Source: JADJOY01 sp016713535 [NCBI: Deltaproteobacteria bacterium]
GTDB taxonomy: Bacteria; JADJOY01
Direction: 5' to 3'
Assembly: GCA_016713535.1 (NCBI GenBank)
Contig: JADJOY010000010.1
Span: forward strand, 186,001 to 250,000
Length of the DNA: 64,000 nucleotides
The first letter of the stretch is position 1. Each line of letters begins with the position of its first letter. Of this stretch, positions 17,987-25,592 are shown piece after piece. The notes under the pieces are model-generated. The model was not told where the DNA came from, ran no database searches, and saw only the letters and a program-made list of their open reading frames with translations. The position numbers and the translations under genes are program-made.

Positions 17987-19648
17987 TCAGGGCGCCGGGG
18001 CGGCGCGGTTCTTGGCGCGGTAGAGCTCGATCGTGGGCGACAGGAAGTAGCCCTCGAACATCGGGTCGAGCTTCACGTACCAGTCCTTGTGGACGAAGCG
18101 GGACTCGAAGCGCGCCACTCGCTCGAACGGCCCCTGCGGGTCCCGTAGCCGATCGTACGCGACCACGAGCTCCTGATTTCCGCTTCGGTAGTAGCGGTTG
18201 TAGAGCTGCGAGCTGATCTCGATGAGATCGTACGGCGCGTCCGCCGGGAGGTTCGCGATCGCTTGGTCGGTCGAGAACTGGATCTGGAACCTGGTGCGAT
18301 CGCGAGGGATCGCCATGTGTGGCTTGGAGCCGCACAGCAAGAGCGACGTGCCGGGTGCGGAGGTGCGCTCGATCCAGCGCGCGGCTACGAGCCGCGTCTC
18401 GTTCGCATACCGAGCGGTGGTCTGCACCGTGAAGAGCCCGGTGTAGGCGGCGGTCACCAGCACCACGGCCCACGCGGCGCCGCGCTTCCAGCGCTCCGCG
18501 GACGCGAGCCACGCCCCCTGCCACAGACCCGTGAACGTCACCGCGACCACCAGCAGCGGAAGCGAGTAACGCAGCGGCACGAACACCCAGCGAGCGGTGA
18601 CCGCGAAGAAGAGCGCCGTCGAGCCGAGGACGATGAGGGCCCGCCGATCGAGGTGCCGCACGGCCCACACGGCGCCCGCGGCGCAGCTCGCGTAGAGCGC
18701 GAACCCGAGGCTGAACGGCCAGCCCGCGAGGAGCTGGTAGAGCCCGCGGCGGTACTGAGGTCCGTCACCCACCGCGCTGAAGCCGGGATGCCCGGTCGTG
18801 ACGTGGGCGTGCTCGAACGCCATCGCGTCGAGCAGCGCATCGAAACGAAGGAAGCTGTAGGGCGTCACGACGAAGCAGCAAGCCAGCGAGACGGCGGCGC
18901 ACAGGGCGAGGCGCTTCACGGACTCGCGAAGCGGCCGCCGCGAGAGCAGCGCGGCGAGCACGATCGCCACCGTGAAGATGGCCGCCGTGTACTTGCTGCC
19001 CACGGAGAAGCCGAGCGCCGCGCCGGCCAGCGCGTAGGCACCCCACCCTCCCACGCGCAGCAACCGAACCGCCGCCCACAACGTCACCACGATCCAGAAC
19101 GTCATCGGGACGTCGGTGACCGCGACGTGGCTCTCCCAGACGTGCAGCGGCAGCAGCGCCATCCACAGCGCAGCGATCAGCGCGCCGCTTCCGCGCGCGC
19201 CCAGCTCACGCGCCAGCCCGTAGACCGCCGGTACGGTCGCGGCGCCGAACACGGCCACGATGGTCCGCCCCAGCACGAACGAGTGCCACTTCTGGTCGAG
19301 GTCGACCCCGCCGATCACGACCGTGCCGAACGCGACCAGGTACTTGAGGAAGCCGGGATAGTTCAGGAACACCGGATCGAGCGTCGCGTTGTCGAAACTG
19401 CCGAAGTCGGCGAGCACTCCCTGGATTCGCCCGGCCATGGCGAGCGCGTGCGTGAGGACGTAGTCGAACTCGTCGGGGTGCAGGTCGATCCGCTCCGGCG
19501 CTCCCCACCGGATCCCCCACATCCGCAGCGCGGCTCCCACCGCCGTGATCCCGGCGAGCAGGCCGACGTGGAGCCGGGGCGCCCTCCGCTGCTCGAACCG
19601 ATCCGCCGGCGCGCTCGCCGGCTCGCGGGAGTCCACGGGGTTCGGCAT
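17987..19648 (-). CDS. GT39/ArnT-type membrane glycosyltransferase
   Basis: The protein is 553 residues from ATG 19648. It has about 11-13 hydrophobic segments. Soon after the first span (LLAGITAVGAALRMW) stands APERIDLHPDEFDYVLTHA, where the acidic D-E is the catalytic motif of dolichyl- or undecaprenyl-phosphate-sugar-dependent transferases (PMT/ArnT family). Further loops include LPLHVWESHVAVTDVPMTFW. The C-terminal about 130 residues are soluble (LLLCGSKPHMAIPRDRTRFQ). The acceptor could be a cell-envelope glycan, lipid A or a protein. The frame is open further upstream to 20173, over the divergent regulator region, so the true start is set at the ATG directly before the signal-anchor. 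A 19-bp palindrome at 19758-19776 lies 110 bp before the start. Confidence 0.85.
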   Translation of the reverse strand: MPNPVDSREPASAPADRFEQRRAPRLHVGLLAGITAVGAALRMWGIRWGAPERIDLHPDEFDYVLTHALAMAGRIQGVLADFGSFDNATLDPVFLNYPGFLKYLVAFGTVVIGGVDLDQKWHSFVLGRTIVAVFGAATVPAVYGLARELGARGSGALIAALWMALLPLHVWESHVAVTDVPMTFWIVVTLWAAVRLLRVGGWGAYALAGAALGFSVGSKYTAAIFTVAIVLAALLSRRPLRESVKRLALCAAVSLACCFVVTPYSFLRFDALLDAMAFEHAHVTTGHPGFSAVGDGPQYRRGLYQLLAGWPFSLGFALYASCAAGAVWAVRHLDRRALIVLGSTALFFAVTARWVFVPLRYSLPLLVVAVTFTGLWQGAWLASAERWKRGAAWAVVLVTAAYTGLFTVQTTARYANETRLVAARWIERTSAPGTSLLLCGSKPHMAIPRDRTRFQIQFSTDQAIANLPADAPYDLIEISSQLYNRYYRSGNQELVVAYDRLRDPQGPFERVARFESRFVHKDWYVKLDPMFEGYFLSPTIELYRAKNRAAPAP

Positions 19649-19993
19649 GCGGGGTCTCGCGCGGCCTCGAGGCGTCGGCGGGGACCCGGCGTCGCAAGAC
19701 CGGGACGCTGCGACCCTGCACCATGCGTCGGCGCGGGGTCCGGCTGACACGCATCGGTGTACAGTCAGACTGGACAGGTGTAAAGAACGGCCACTCGGAC
19801 GCGGCGTCGGAGCGAGGGCTGCCGACCAGACACCGCGTGACACGGGCTTCACGGCGAGGGCATTCTCGGGCTTGCGCCGCTCTACGCGAGAGGTCCGGCG
19901 CGGGAGACTCGATGGACCGAACCAAGCTGGCCGCTCGCGTGCAACGACCGACCACGGCGACGCCCCCGCGACCCGCTGCGCGCCCGTGTCGAG
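19649..19993. other. Divergent intergenic region; only a palindrome and promoter-like sequence seen
   Basis: This roughly 345-bp gap lies between the minus-strand glycosyltransferase gene and the plus-strand regulator. I see a 19-bp palindrome at 19758-19776, TGTAAAGAA just after it, and no protein-like frame. Confidence 0.6.
19758..19776. promoter_or_regulatory. 19-bp palindromic operator
   Basis: TGTACAGTC and GACTGGACA form an inverted repeat around a single A at 19767, with one mismatched pair (TGT-A/C-CAGTC). The site lies upstream of the XRE-cupin gene and of the divergent glycosyltransferase gene, as expected for an autoregulated transcriptional regulator. The regulator that binds is unknown; the adjacent XRE-cupin protein is the simplest candidate. 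Confidence 0.6.
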
Positions 19994-20575
19994 GTGTCGC
20001 CGGACGTCGCCGGCCCGGTGCTCGCCCCGATCCGCGTCGGCCCGCGGCTGCGCGGCGCGCGCCGGCAGCTCCGCCTCTCGCTCCGTGCGCTGGCGAAGCT
20101 GACCGGGTTCTCGGCGAGCTTCCTCTCCCAGGCCGAGCGCGACGAGGTCTCGCCTTCGCTTGGCTCGCTGCAACGGATCTGCGCGGCGCTCGCGATCGAC
20201 CTGCCCGATCTGCTCCGAGAACCCGCGCGCGCGGGCCGCGGGCCGATCGTCCGCCGCACGGAGCGCGGCGCGCTCCGCAGCGAATGGTCGAAGGCCTCGG
20301 CCTAGCCGATCGTCACGGCGGACCCGGCGCGCCCGATCACGGCCACGCTCCTGACCCTCGATCGCGGCGGCCGCACCGGGGCGATCCTGCGTCCGGCGGG
20401 GAGCTCAGGGTTCGCGTACTGCCTGCACGGCTCGGTGACCGTCACCCTCGACGGCACCGCGCACCGGATCACCGCCGGCGACTGCGTGCTCCTCGACGAC
20501 ACGTCCGGCGCGGCGTGGGAGAACGCGGGACGATCGAAGGCGCAGGTGTTGTGGGTCTCGACCCGCCTGCCGTGA
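19994..20575 (+). pseudogene. XRE-family helix-turn-helix/cupin regulator split by an in-frame amber stop
   Basis: The frame starts at a GTG at 19994. Residues 13-70 are an XRE helix-turn-helix (GPRLRGARRQLRLSLRALAK, then GFSASFLSQAERDEVSPSLG). A TAG at 20303-20305 ends the open frame after residue 103, yet the same frame continues to a TGA at 20573-20575 with a clear cupin domain (LTLDRGGRTGAILRPAGSSG, then YCLHGSVTVTLDGTAHRI, then GDCVLLDD). The intact protein would be 193 residues, the usual XRE-cupin size (transcriptional regulators sensing small molecules). A single substitution explains the break. Either this is a recent pseudogene, a sequencing error, or the stop is read through. Confidence 0.8.
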
Positions 20576-20603
20576 CCGTCCGCTGAGCGCCGTCCGCCAG
20601 ACC

Positions 20604-21310
20604 GGACCGAATGGCTGGAGCGCGCCCGCTCCGTCGGGCGCCCGGAATCGAGCGCGGACCAACCGGGGTCCACACCCCGGCCCGCCGGGAGGCCTGCCCT
20701 CCGAAAGCGGTGTGCCGGGATCGAACGATCGAGGCGACGCAGGCGCCAGCGCGTTTCGCCGGGCACGCGACGCGTGCCCCTCCCGGACGGGGCGCACGGA
20801 CGAACCCGGGGGACGGCCTTCCCGGCCGTCCGCCCGACCGGACCGAATGGCTGGAGCGCGCCCGCTCCGTCGGGCGCCCGGAATCGAGCGCGGACCAACC
20901 GGGATCCACGCGCCGGCCCGCCGGGAGGCGGGCCCTCCGGAGCGGGTGTACCGGGATCGAACGATCGAGGCGACGCAGGCGCCAGCGCGTTTCGCCGGGC
21001 ACGCGACGCGTGCCCCTCCCGGACGGGGCGCACGGACGAACCCGGGGGACGGCCTTCCCGGCGCGTCCGCACAACAGGACCGAATGTCTGGAGCGCGCCC
21101 GCTCCGTCGGGCGCCCGGGAATCGAGCGCGGACCAACCGGGGTCACACCACCCCGGCCCGCCGGGAGGCGGGCCCTCCGAAAGCGGTGTGCCGGGATCGA
21201 ACGATCGAGGCGACGCAGGCGCCAGCGCCTTTCGCCGGGCACGCGACGCGTGCCCCTCCCGGACGGGGCGCACGGACGAACCCGGGGGACGGCCTTCCCG
21301 GCCGTCCGCC
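20604..21310. repeat. Three tandem copies of a 236-237-bp composite hairpin unit
   Basis: GGACCGAATG begins copies at 20604, 20840 and 21077. Each has GGAGCGCGCCCGCTCCGTCG (hairpin), the GGCCCGCCGGGAGGCGGGCC hairpin with CCCTCCGAA, GTGTGCCGGGATCGAACGATC, the GGCACGCGACGCGTGCC hairpin with CCTCC, and GGGACGGCCTTCCCGGCCGTC. Copies differ by a few bases (CTGG versus TCTGG, GGTCCAC versus GGATCCAC). Confidence 0.9.
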
Positions 21311-21480
21311 AGCCCCGCCTGTAAAGCACTTGCTATACAGAATCGTCCGGCACGAGCTTTACAAAATCGTAAAGCTTAAGCTCCACAGCGCCGCCGACGT
21401 GGCGAATCCCTCGAAATAGGCCGCTTTCGAGCCTCTCAGGCCGGAATTTTGCGCGGTTCTGGCGCAAAATCGCGGGCCGG
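21311..21480. other. Low-GC stretch with two inverted repeats, no gene seen
   Basis: This stretch has far fewer G+C bases than its surroundings. GCTTTAC and GTAAAGC (21356-21375) form a perfect 7-bp inverted repeat with a 6-base loop. TTTTGCGC and GCGCAAAA (21447-21469) form an 8-bp one with a 7-base loop, extendable by one A-T pair; the second could end transcription from either side. TGTAAAGCACTTGCTATACAG precedes the first. It lies between the repeat array and the minus-strand monooxygenase gene. Its origin could be foreign. Confidence 0.55.
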
Positions 21481-21654
21481 ATGGGACGAAAATCCGAAGC
21501 GGACCGGGGTCGGATTCCGAGCAGCTCGCCGACACCGCGAGCGCGTCGGCGGTGAAGCGCGAGCAACGGGTGTGAGACCGAGCTGGGTCGGCGACGGAGC
21601 AGCTGCGAGGCCGCGTGACGCTCCAGGCCGGCGATCCGGTTCGGACGCTGCCGT

Positions 21655-21762
21655 GGCGCCGGCCCGCCGGGAGGGGGGCCCTCCGAAACCGGCTGTACCG
21701 GGATCGAACCCTTCGAGGCGCCGCCCTCGGAGGGACGGCCTCCTGGCCGTCCGACGATGGGC
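21655..21762. repeat. REP-like hairpins before the monooxygenase gene end
   Basis: GGCCCGCCGGGAGGGGGGCC followed by CTCCGAAAC (a damaged member) and GGGACGGCCTCCTGGCCGTC preceded by GGAG. They end about at the stop of the minus-strand gene at 21764. Confidence 0.75.
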
Positions 21763-21763
21763 G

Positions 21764-22858
21764 TCAGATCCGGAGCAGCGCGCCGACCACCGCGCGGGCG
21801 TCGGCGGTGAAGCCGCGCAGGAATCCGGAGCGGCGTGTGCGCAAGCACGGAAGGCCCAGGTACGCGACGCTCGGGAGATCGGAGGAGAGCCCGCCGCGGT
21901 GGAGCGGCAGTCCGTCGCCGTCGAGACGCACGGCTCCACCCAGGAACTCGAGGTCGCGGCGAAAGCCGGTGGCGAGGACGACGCGGTCGGCGGCGCACAC
22001 CTCCCCCGAGGCGAGCCGCACCACCCGGCTCTCGATCGCGAGCGCGCGCCCGGCGACCCGCACGCGCCCGTGGCGCGCCGCATCCCAGAACGCCGGGTTG
22101 GCGCTCGGCACCCTCGCGCTGCAGCCGAGGCGCCCGGGCAGGCCGCCGACCGGAACCCCGGACGCGAGCCACGCCATCGCGCGGGCGAGCGGGCCGCGCG
22201 GCTCCCACGGCGGCGGCGCGAGCGGCTCGCTCGCGCACACGGTCACGCGCGCGCCGTGCTCGAGCGCGGAGACCGCGACCTCGGCCCCCGAGTTGCCGGC
22301 GCCGATCACCACTACCCGCTCGCCTGGCATGAGCTCGGCGGCGCGGAACTCGGACGAGTGGAGGATCGGCCCCTCGAAGCCGATCGGCAGCGTGCGCGGG
22401 ATGCGCGGCGCGCCGTACTCGCCGGTGGCGACCACGAGCTTGCCGGCGGTGATCTCGCCCGTCGTGGTGCGAAGGCGCATGGTGCCGCCGTCGCGCTCGG
22501 CCGCCATCACGCGCACGCCGAGCTCGCAGCGAAAGCGCGCGCGCTCGGCGTAGGCCTGGATCGCGTCGAGGACGTGGGCCGCCGTGGCGCGTTCGCGCAG
22601 GCCGCCCGGATACGAGCCGTCGGGCAAGCGGTCACGGATCCGCGGCGACAGGCACACCATGCTCGGCGGCATGTGGTTCCAGGCGCCGCCGACCTCGGAT
22701 CCGGCGTCGAGGACCAGCGGGTCGAGGTCGCGCTCACGCGCCGCGCTCGCGGCGCTGAGGCCCGCGAAGCCCGCGCCCACGATGACCAGCGGCTCGAAGC
22801 GCGGCGGCGGCGGCCGCGGGCGCTCGAGCTTGGCGGTGCGATCGTCGGCGAGCGGCAT
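21764..22858 (-). CDS. FAD-dependent monooxygenase of the flavin-containing monooxygenase type
   Basis: The protein is 364 residues. The FAD fingerprint LVIVGAGFAGLSAASAARER lies near residue 24 and the NADPH Rossmann fingerprint VVVIGAGNSGAEVAVSALEH near residue 178. The intermediate NHMPPSMVCLSPR and the C-terminal VLATGFRRDLEFLGG are typical of FMO/Baeyer-Villiger-like enzymes. The hydroxylated or oxygenated substrate is unknown. It is the last gene of a four-gene minus-strand unit, about 60 bp behind the metallo-hydrolase gene. Confidence 0.85.
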   Translation of the reverse strand: MPLADDRTAKLERPRPPPPRFEPLVIVGAGFAGLSAASAARERDLDPLVLDAGSEVGGAWNHMPPSMVCLSPRIRDRLPDGSYPGGLRERATAAHVLDAIQAYAERARFRCELGVRVMAAERDGGTMRLRTTTGEITAGKLVVATGEYGAPRIPRTLPIGFEGPILHSSEFRAAELMPGERVVVIGAGNSGAEVAVSALEHGARVTVCASEPLAPPPWEPRGPLARAMAWLASGVPVGGLPGRLGCSARVPSANPAFWDAARHGRVRVAGRALAIESRVVRLASGEVCAADRVVLATGFRRDLEFLGGAVRLDGDGLPLHRGGLSSDLPSVAYLGLPCLRTRRSGFLRGFTADARAVVGALLRI

Positions 22859-22918
22859 GGCGGCGTGGCGGCGGCGTGGAGTGGCGGCTCGGGTCGGTCG
22901 TCGAGGCGGGGCGGCGAG

Positions 22919-23779
22919 TCACTTCCTCGCACGGTTCGCGGCGTTTGGCCAAGTGCCCGCCGGGTAGCGCTCGACGCCGCCGAGCGTGAGCGCCGCGCCG
23001 CGGCCGGTGAAGGTCGCTCGCTCGCCGCGGGCGAGTCGCACGGCGACCGGCGCGCTCGTGCCTCCGGCGCCGTCGTCGTCCCGCGCGGCGCCGCACAGCC
23101 GCTCGAAGTCGATGGTGCGCCCGGGATGCCACGACGCAGGCGGCACCGGCATCCACTCCATGCCCTCGTGGATCGGGATCACGAAGCGAGCGCCGAGCGC
23201 GCGCGCCGCGGTCAGCGCGTCGGCGGGGTCCATGGTGGTGCGGGTGCCGAAGATGCGCGTGCCGCCGATCGGCAGCGCGGCCACGTCCACGCGGCCCGTG
23301 CGACCCACCTCGGCGAACGCGTCCGAGAGCCGCGCATCTCCGCCGAAGAAGAACGTCGTCTCCTCCCAGCGCACCACGAAGTTCACCTCCTCGGGAGGCG
23401 GACCGGTGTGACGACAGCGCACCGCGGTGATCGCGAGCGGACCCAGCTCGTGGGTCCGTCCCACGGCGAGCTCGGTCACCGGCACGCCGGCGCGCGCGAA
23501 CGTGGGCCCCGAGCCGGGGCAGCTCACGGCGACCACGCGCGGGTTGGCGGCGCGGACGGCGCGCGCCGCGTCGAGCGAGAAGTGGTCGGCGTGGAGGTGC
23601 GAGACGAGCAGCAGGTCGATCGGCGGGAGCTCCTCGAGCGCGACACCCGGCGCCGCGAACACCGGCACGATCCGCATGACCCGCCCGAACCACGGATCGG
23701 TGAGCACGCGGAACTCGCCGCACTCGACGAGCAGCGTCGAGGTGCGGATCCAGGTGACGCGGAGCGGCGCTTCAGGCAC
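22919..23779 (-). CDS. UlaG-type metallo-beta-lactamase-fold hydrolase
   Basis: The protein is 286 residues from a GTG at 23779 that overlaps the stop of the upstream gene by 8 bases. It starts VPEAPLRVTWIRTSTLLVEC, the first strands of the fold, then LLVSHLHADHFSLDAARAVR with the H-x-H-x-D-H zinc motif near residue 60, then FFFGGDARLSD and VIPIHEGMEW. The order agrees with the UlaG/L-ascorbate-6-phosphate lactonase-like branch. The sugar-phosphate substrate of UlaG is unlikely here given the context. It could act on a phosphate ester or lactone intermediate (inference). Confidence 0.85.
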   Translation of the reverse strand: MPEAPLRVTWIRTSTLLVECGEFRVLTDPWFGRVMRIVPVFAAPGVALEELPPIDLLLVSHLHADHFSLDAARAVRAANPRVVAVSCPGSGPTFARAGVPVTELAVGRTHELGPLAITAVRCRHTGPPPEEVNFVVRWEETTFFFGGDARLSDAFAEVGRTGRVDVAALPIGGTRIFGTRTTMDPADALTAARALGARFVIPIHEGMEWMPVPPASWHPGRTIDFERLCGAARDDDGAGGTSAPVAVRLARGERATFTGRGAALTLGGVERYPAGTWPNAANRARK

Positions 23780-24164
23780 CGCGGGCGTGCTCGCGCGCCG
23801 CGGCGGTGACCGCGAGCTCGTCGCTCGCGAGCGCCTCGGGCAGCAGCGTGTCGTCGCCCCAGTCGCTGCCGAAGGCGGCGTCGCCGCCGGTGGCGTCACG
23901 GTGGCTGGGCGGCGCGAGCGGACACGCGGCGTCGTGTCCATCGCCGTGGAAGACGATCCCCTCGCGGCGCACGATGGCGCGCTCCCAGTCGGCGGAGAGA
24001 AGTCCCCAGAAGCGCGCGATCGGCGCGAAGCGCGGGCTCACCCGCGCCGCCAGCCCGAGCCCGGCGGCGAGCGTCACGCGGATCCCGAAGAAGATCACGC
24101 GCCCCACGGCGAACTGCAGCCGCGAGATCGGCTTGCCGCCCTTCTTGCCGCCGCAGCAGGGCAT
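23772..24164 (-). CDS. Small protein with N-terminal CCGGKKGG motif and acidic His/Cys-containing tail
   Basis: The protein is 130 residues from ATG 24164, one base after the stop of the upstream gene. It opens MPCCGGKKGGKPISRLQ, has one hydrophobic stretch (VIFFGIRVTLAAGLGLAARV), then an acidic tail with GDGHDAACPLAPP and FGSDWGDDTLLPEAL. Two vicinal cysteines followed by GG and KK could bind a metal or be modified. No family is recognised. It overlaps the next gene by 8 bases, so it is translated in one unit with it and with the PP-loop gene. Confidence 0.7.
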   Translation of the reverse strand: MPCCGGKKGGKPISRLQFAVGRVIFFGIRVTLAAGLGLAARVSPRFAPIARFWGLLSADWERAIVRREGIVFHGDGHDAACPLAPPSHRDATGGDAAFGSDWGDDTLLPEALASDELAVTAAAREHARGA

Positions 24165-24165
24165 G

Positions 24166-24909
24166 TCAGCCAGCCGCCTCGGCGGCGCGCTCGGGCACCG
24201 CGCGCCCGCGCGCCTCGAACCAGCGCGTGACGATGGCGTGGGCGATGGTGCTCTTGTCGCGGATGAAGCGCGCCACGTTCGCCTCCTCGTGGTCGGGCGC
24301 CTTGTGGAAGAGCAGGTACGGCGCGTAGTAGGTGAGCCCGGCGTAGCACTGCGGCTGGATGCCGACGTTCCGTCCCAGGATCTGCACACCCATGCGGAAG
24401 CCGCGGCGGCGCAGCTCGGCCTGCTCGTCCTCGCGCGGGATGTCGTACACCGGGGTGAAGAACTCGATCCCGTAGCTCGCGTAGAAGAGCCGGATCAGGG
24501 ACAGGCTCACCACCATCTGCTCGACCATCTCCTGGGTCGACCCGGACGAGCCGTCGGCCATGTGGCGGATGCCGTTCTCGAGGCAGTAGATCGCCGAGCG
24601 CGCGTGCATGGCGAGCTTGCAGCCCATGCACCAGATGAAGCCCGAGCGGTACTCGCGGTAGTTCTCGACGAGGTCGCGGGTCACGACCTCCTGCATGAAC
24701 GACTGGGTGCTGTCGAGGGTGTGGGTGAAGCGCTCGGCGCCGTAGCGCGCGCGCAGCTCCTCGACGCGCTTCGCCGAGCGGCCCATCCACGCGGTGCCGT
24801 GGCCGTTGTGGTAGGTCAGCAGGTGGACGCGCTCGAAGCGCTCCGCGAGGAGCGCCGCGGCCATCGTCGAGTCGACGCCACCGCTGAACATCAACGCGAC
24901 TTCGGGCAT
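24166..24909 (-). CDS. PP-loop ATP pyrophosphatase-type enzyme
   Basis: The protein is 247 residues from ATG 24909 (a start at 24954 is possible). MPEVALMFSGGVDSTMAAAL contains the PP-loop SGGVDS that binds ATP's pyrophosphate in the N-type ATP-pyrophosphatase superfamily (QueC, TtcA, MnmA, asparagine synthetase and others). A C-x-x-C pair stands in FIWCMGCKLAMHARSAIYC near residue 110, close to the QueC/TtcA-type zinc or Fe-S cysteines, but not the same pattern. Later motifs GSSGSTQEMVEQMV and LLFHKAPDHEEAN are not from a family I can name. It leads a tight unit with three further genes. Its acceptor might be a tRNA base, an amino acid or a small molecule. Confidence 0.85.
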   Translation of the reverse strand: MPEVALMFSGGVDSTMAAALLAERFERVHLLTYHNGHGTAWMGRSAKRVEELRARYGAERFTHTLDSTQSFMQEVVTRDLVENYREYRSGFIWCMGCKLAMHARSAIYCLENGIRHMADGSSGSTQEMVEQMVVSLSLIRLFYASYGIEFFTPVYDIPREDEQAELRRRGFRMGVQILGRNVGIQPQCYAGLTYYAPYLLFHKAPDHEEANVARFIRDKSTIAHAIVTRWFEARGRAVPERAAEAAG

Positions 24910-24972
24910 GGGCGCTCGGGGACCGCGAAACCAGGGGCGATCGGCATCATACACGCCGGGTGCGCGGCCCCG

Positions 24973-25305
24973 TCAGCGCCTGGGCTTGCGCTTCGCGGCG
25001 GTGGCGGCGCCTTCGGGCGACGAGGCCCGGCGCGCCGCCGCGGCGGCGCGCCGCAGCACCTGGTCGGGAGTCGCATCGTCGGCGAGCACCGAGTCGTCGT
25101 CGATCACGCTCGTGAGCATCGCCATGCCGCGGTCGATCTGCTCGCTCATCGAGTCGAGGCGCTCGGTGAACACCTGCATCTGGGTCAGCAGGTCGCCGAG
25201 CCCGCGGTCCATGGTGGTGCGCATGTGACGGATCTCGGTGAGGATCTCGCGCAGACCGGTGACGATCTCGGTCCCCATCTTGAAGAGCGCGCCCGGCGTG
25301 ATCAT
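24973..25305 (-). CDS. Small coiled-coil protein with basic C-terminal tail, phasin-like
   Basis: The protein is 110 residues. MITPGALFKMGTEIVTGLRE and the following MRTTMDRGLGDLLTQMQVFT have heptad-like spacing, suggesting a coiled coil of about 60 residues. The last 25 residues are Ala/Arg/Lys-rich and end KRKPRR. This layout resembles small phasins and polyhydroxyalkanoate-granule proteins, or histone-like tails. I cannot decide between these. GAAAGGACA stands before the ATG at 25305. The gene stands alone on the minus strand, next to REP-like hairpins. Confidence 0.6.
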   Translation of the reverse strand: MITPGALFKMGTEIVTGLREILTEIRHMRTTMDRGLGDLLTQMQVFTERLDSMSEQIDRGMAMLTSVIDDDSVLADDATPDQVLRRAAAAARRASSPEGAATAAKRKPRR

Positions 25306-25389
25306 GCGATGTCCTTTCGGCGGAGGTGGCGACGCGCGCCATCGGAGCGCGAGCGCACGCGAGCCGTCAAGGCGGCGAGCGCGAGAGCG

Positions 25390-25556
25390 CCCGGCCCGCC
25401 GGGAGGCGGGCCCTCCGAAGCATGCGCGGCCCGTCGCAGCGCGACGGCGGCGAGCGTGGGCGAGCCGGCTTGGGGATGGCCTGCGTACAGCGATCGACCT
25501 GACCGGCGATGCAACGCCGGAGCGTATCGCCGGCGCGGCGGAGCCGCGCCCCTCCA
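25390..25556. repeat. REP-like hairpin cluster
   Basis: GGCCCGCCGGGAGGCGGGCC with CCCTCCGAA at about 25392, and GTATCGCCGGCGCGGCGGAG with GCCGCGCCCCTCC at 25524-25556 (complement: GGAGGG head, GCGCGGC stem, TCC loop). Between them is unmatched GC-rich sequence without a gene. Confidence 0.8.
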
Positions 25557-25592
25557 GGCCGCTCGGGGGGCCGGAACCGGCCCCCGAGCGGC
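25557..25592 (-). terminator. Long terminator-like hairpin
   Basis: GGCCGCTCGGGGG and CCCCCGAGCGGCC pair perfectly around CCGG-AA-CCGG (with one bulged G), ending at the stop codon of the minus-strand gene at 25593. It is the longest perfect stem near a gene end in this part of the window. Confidence 0.7.

Noticed and set aside
17986-20173. Plus-strand and extended minus-strand frames over the glycosyltransferase gene
   Set aside because: The extended minus frame adds basic, low-complexity sequence before the signal anchor, and the plus frames are antisense to a well-supported membrane protein.
21447-21469. Integron attC site or attachment site
   Set aside because: The TTTTGCGC inverted repeat lacks the R and L box layout and no integrase is near; a terminator-like or regulatory hairpin fits better.
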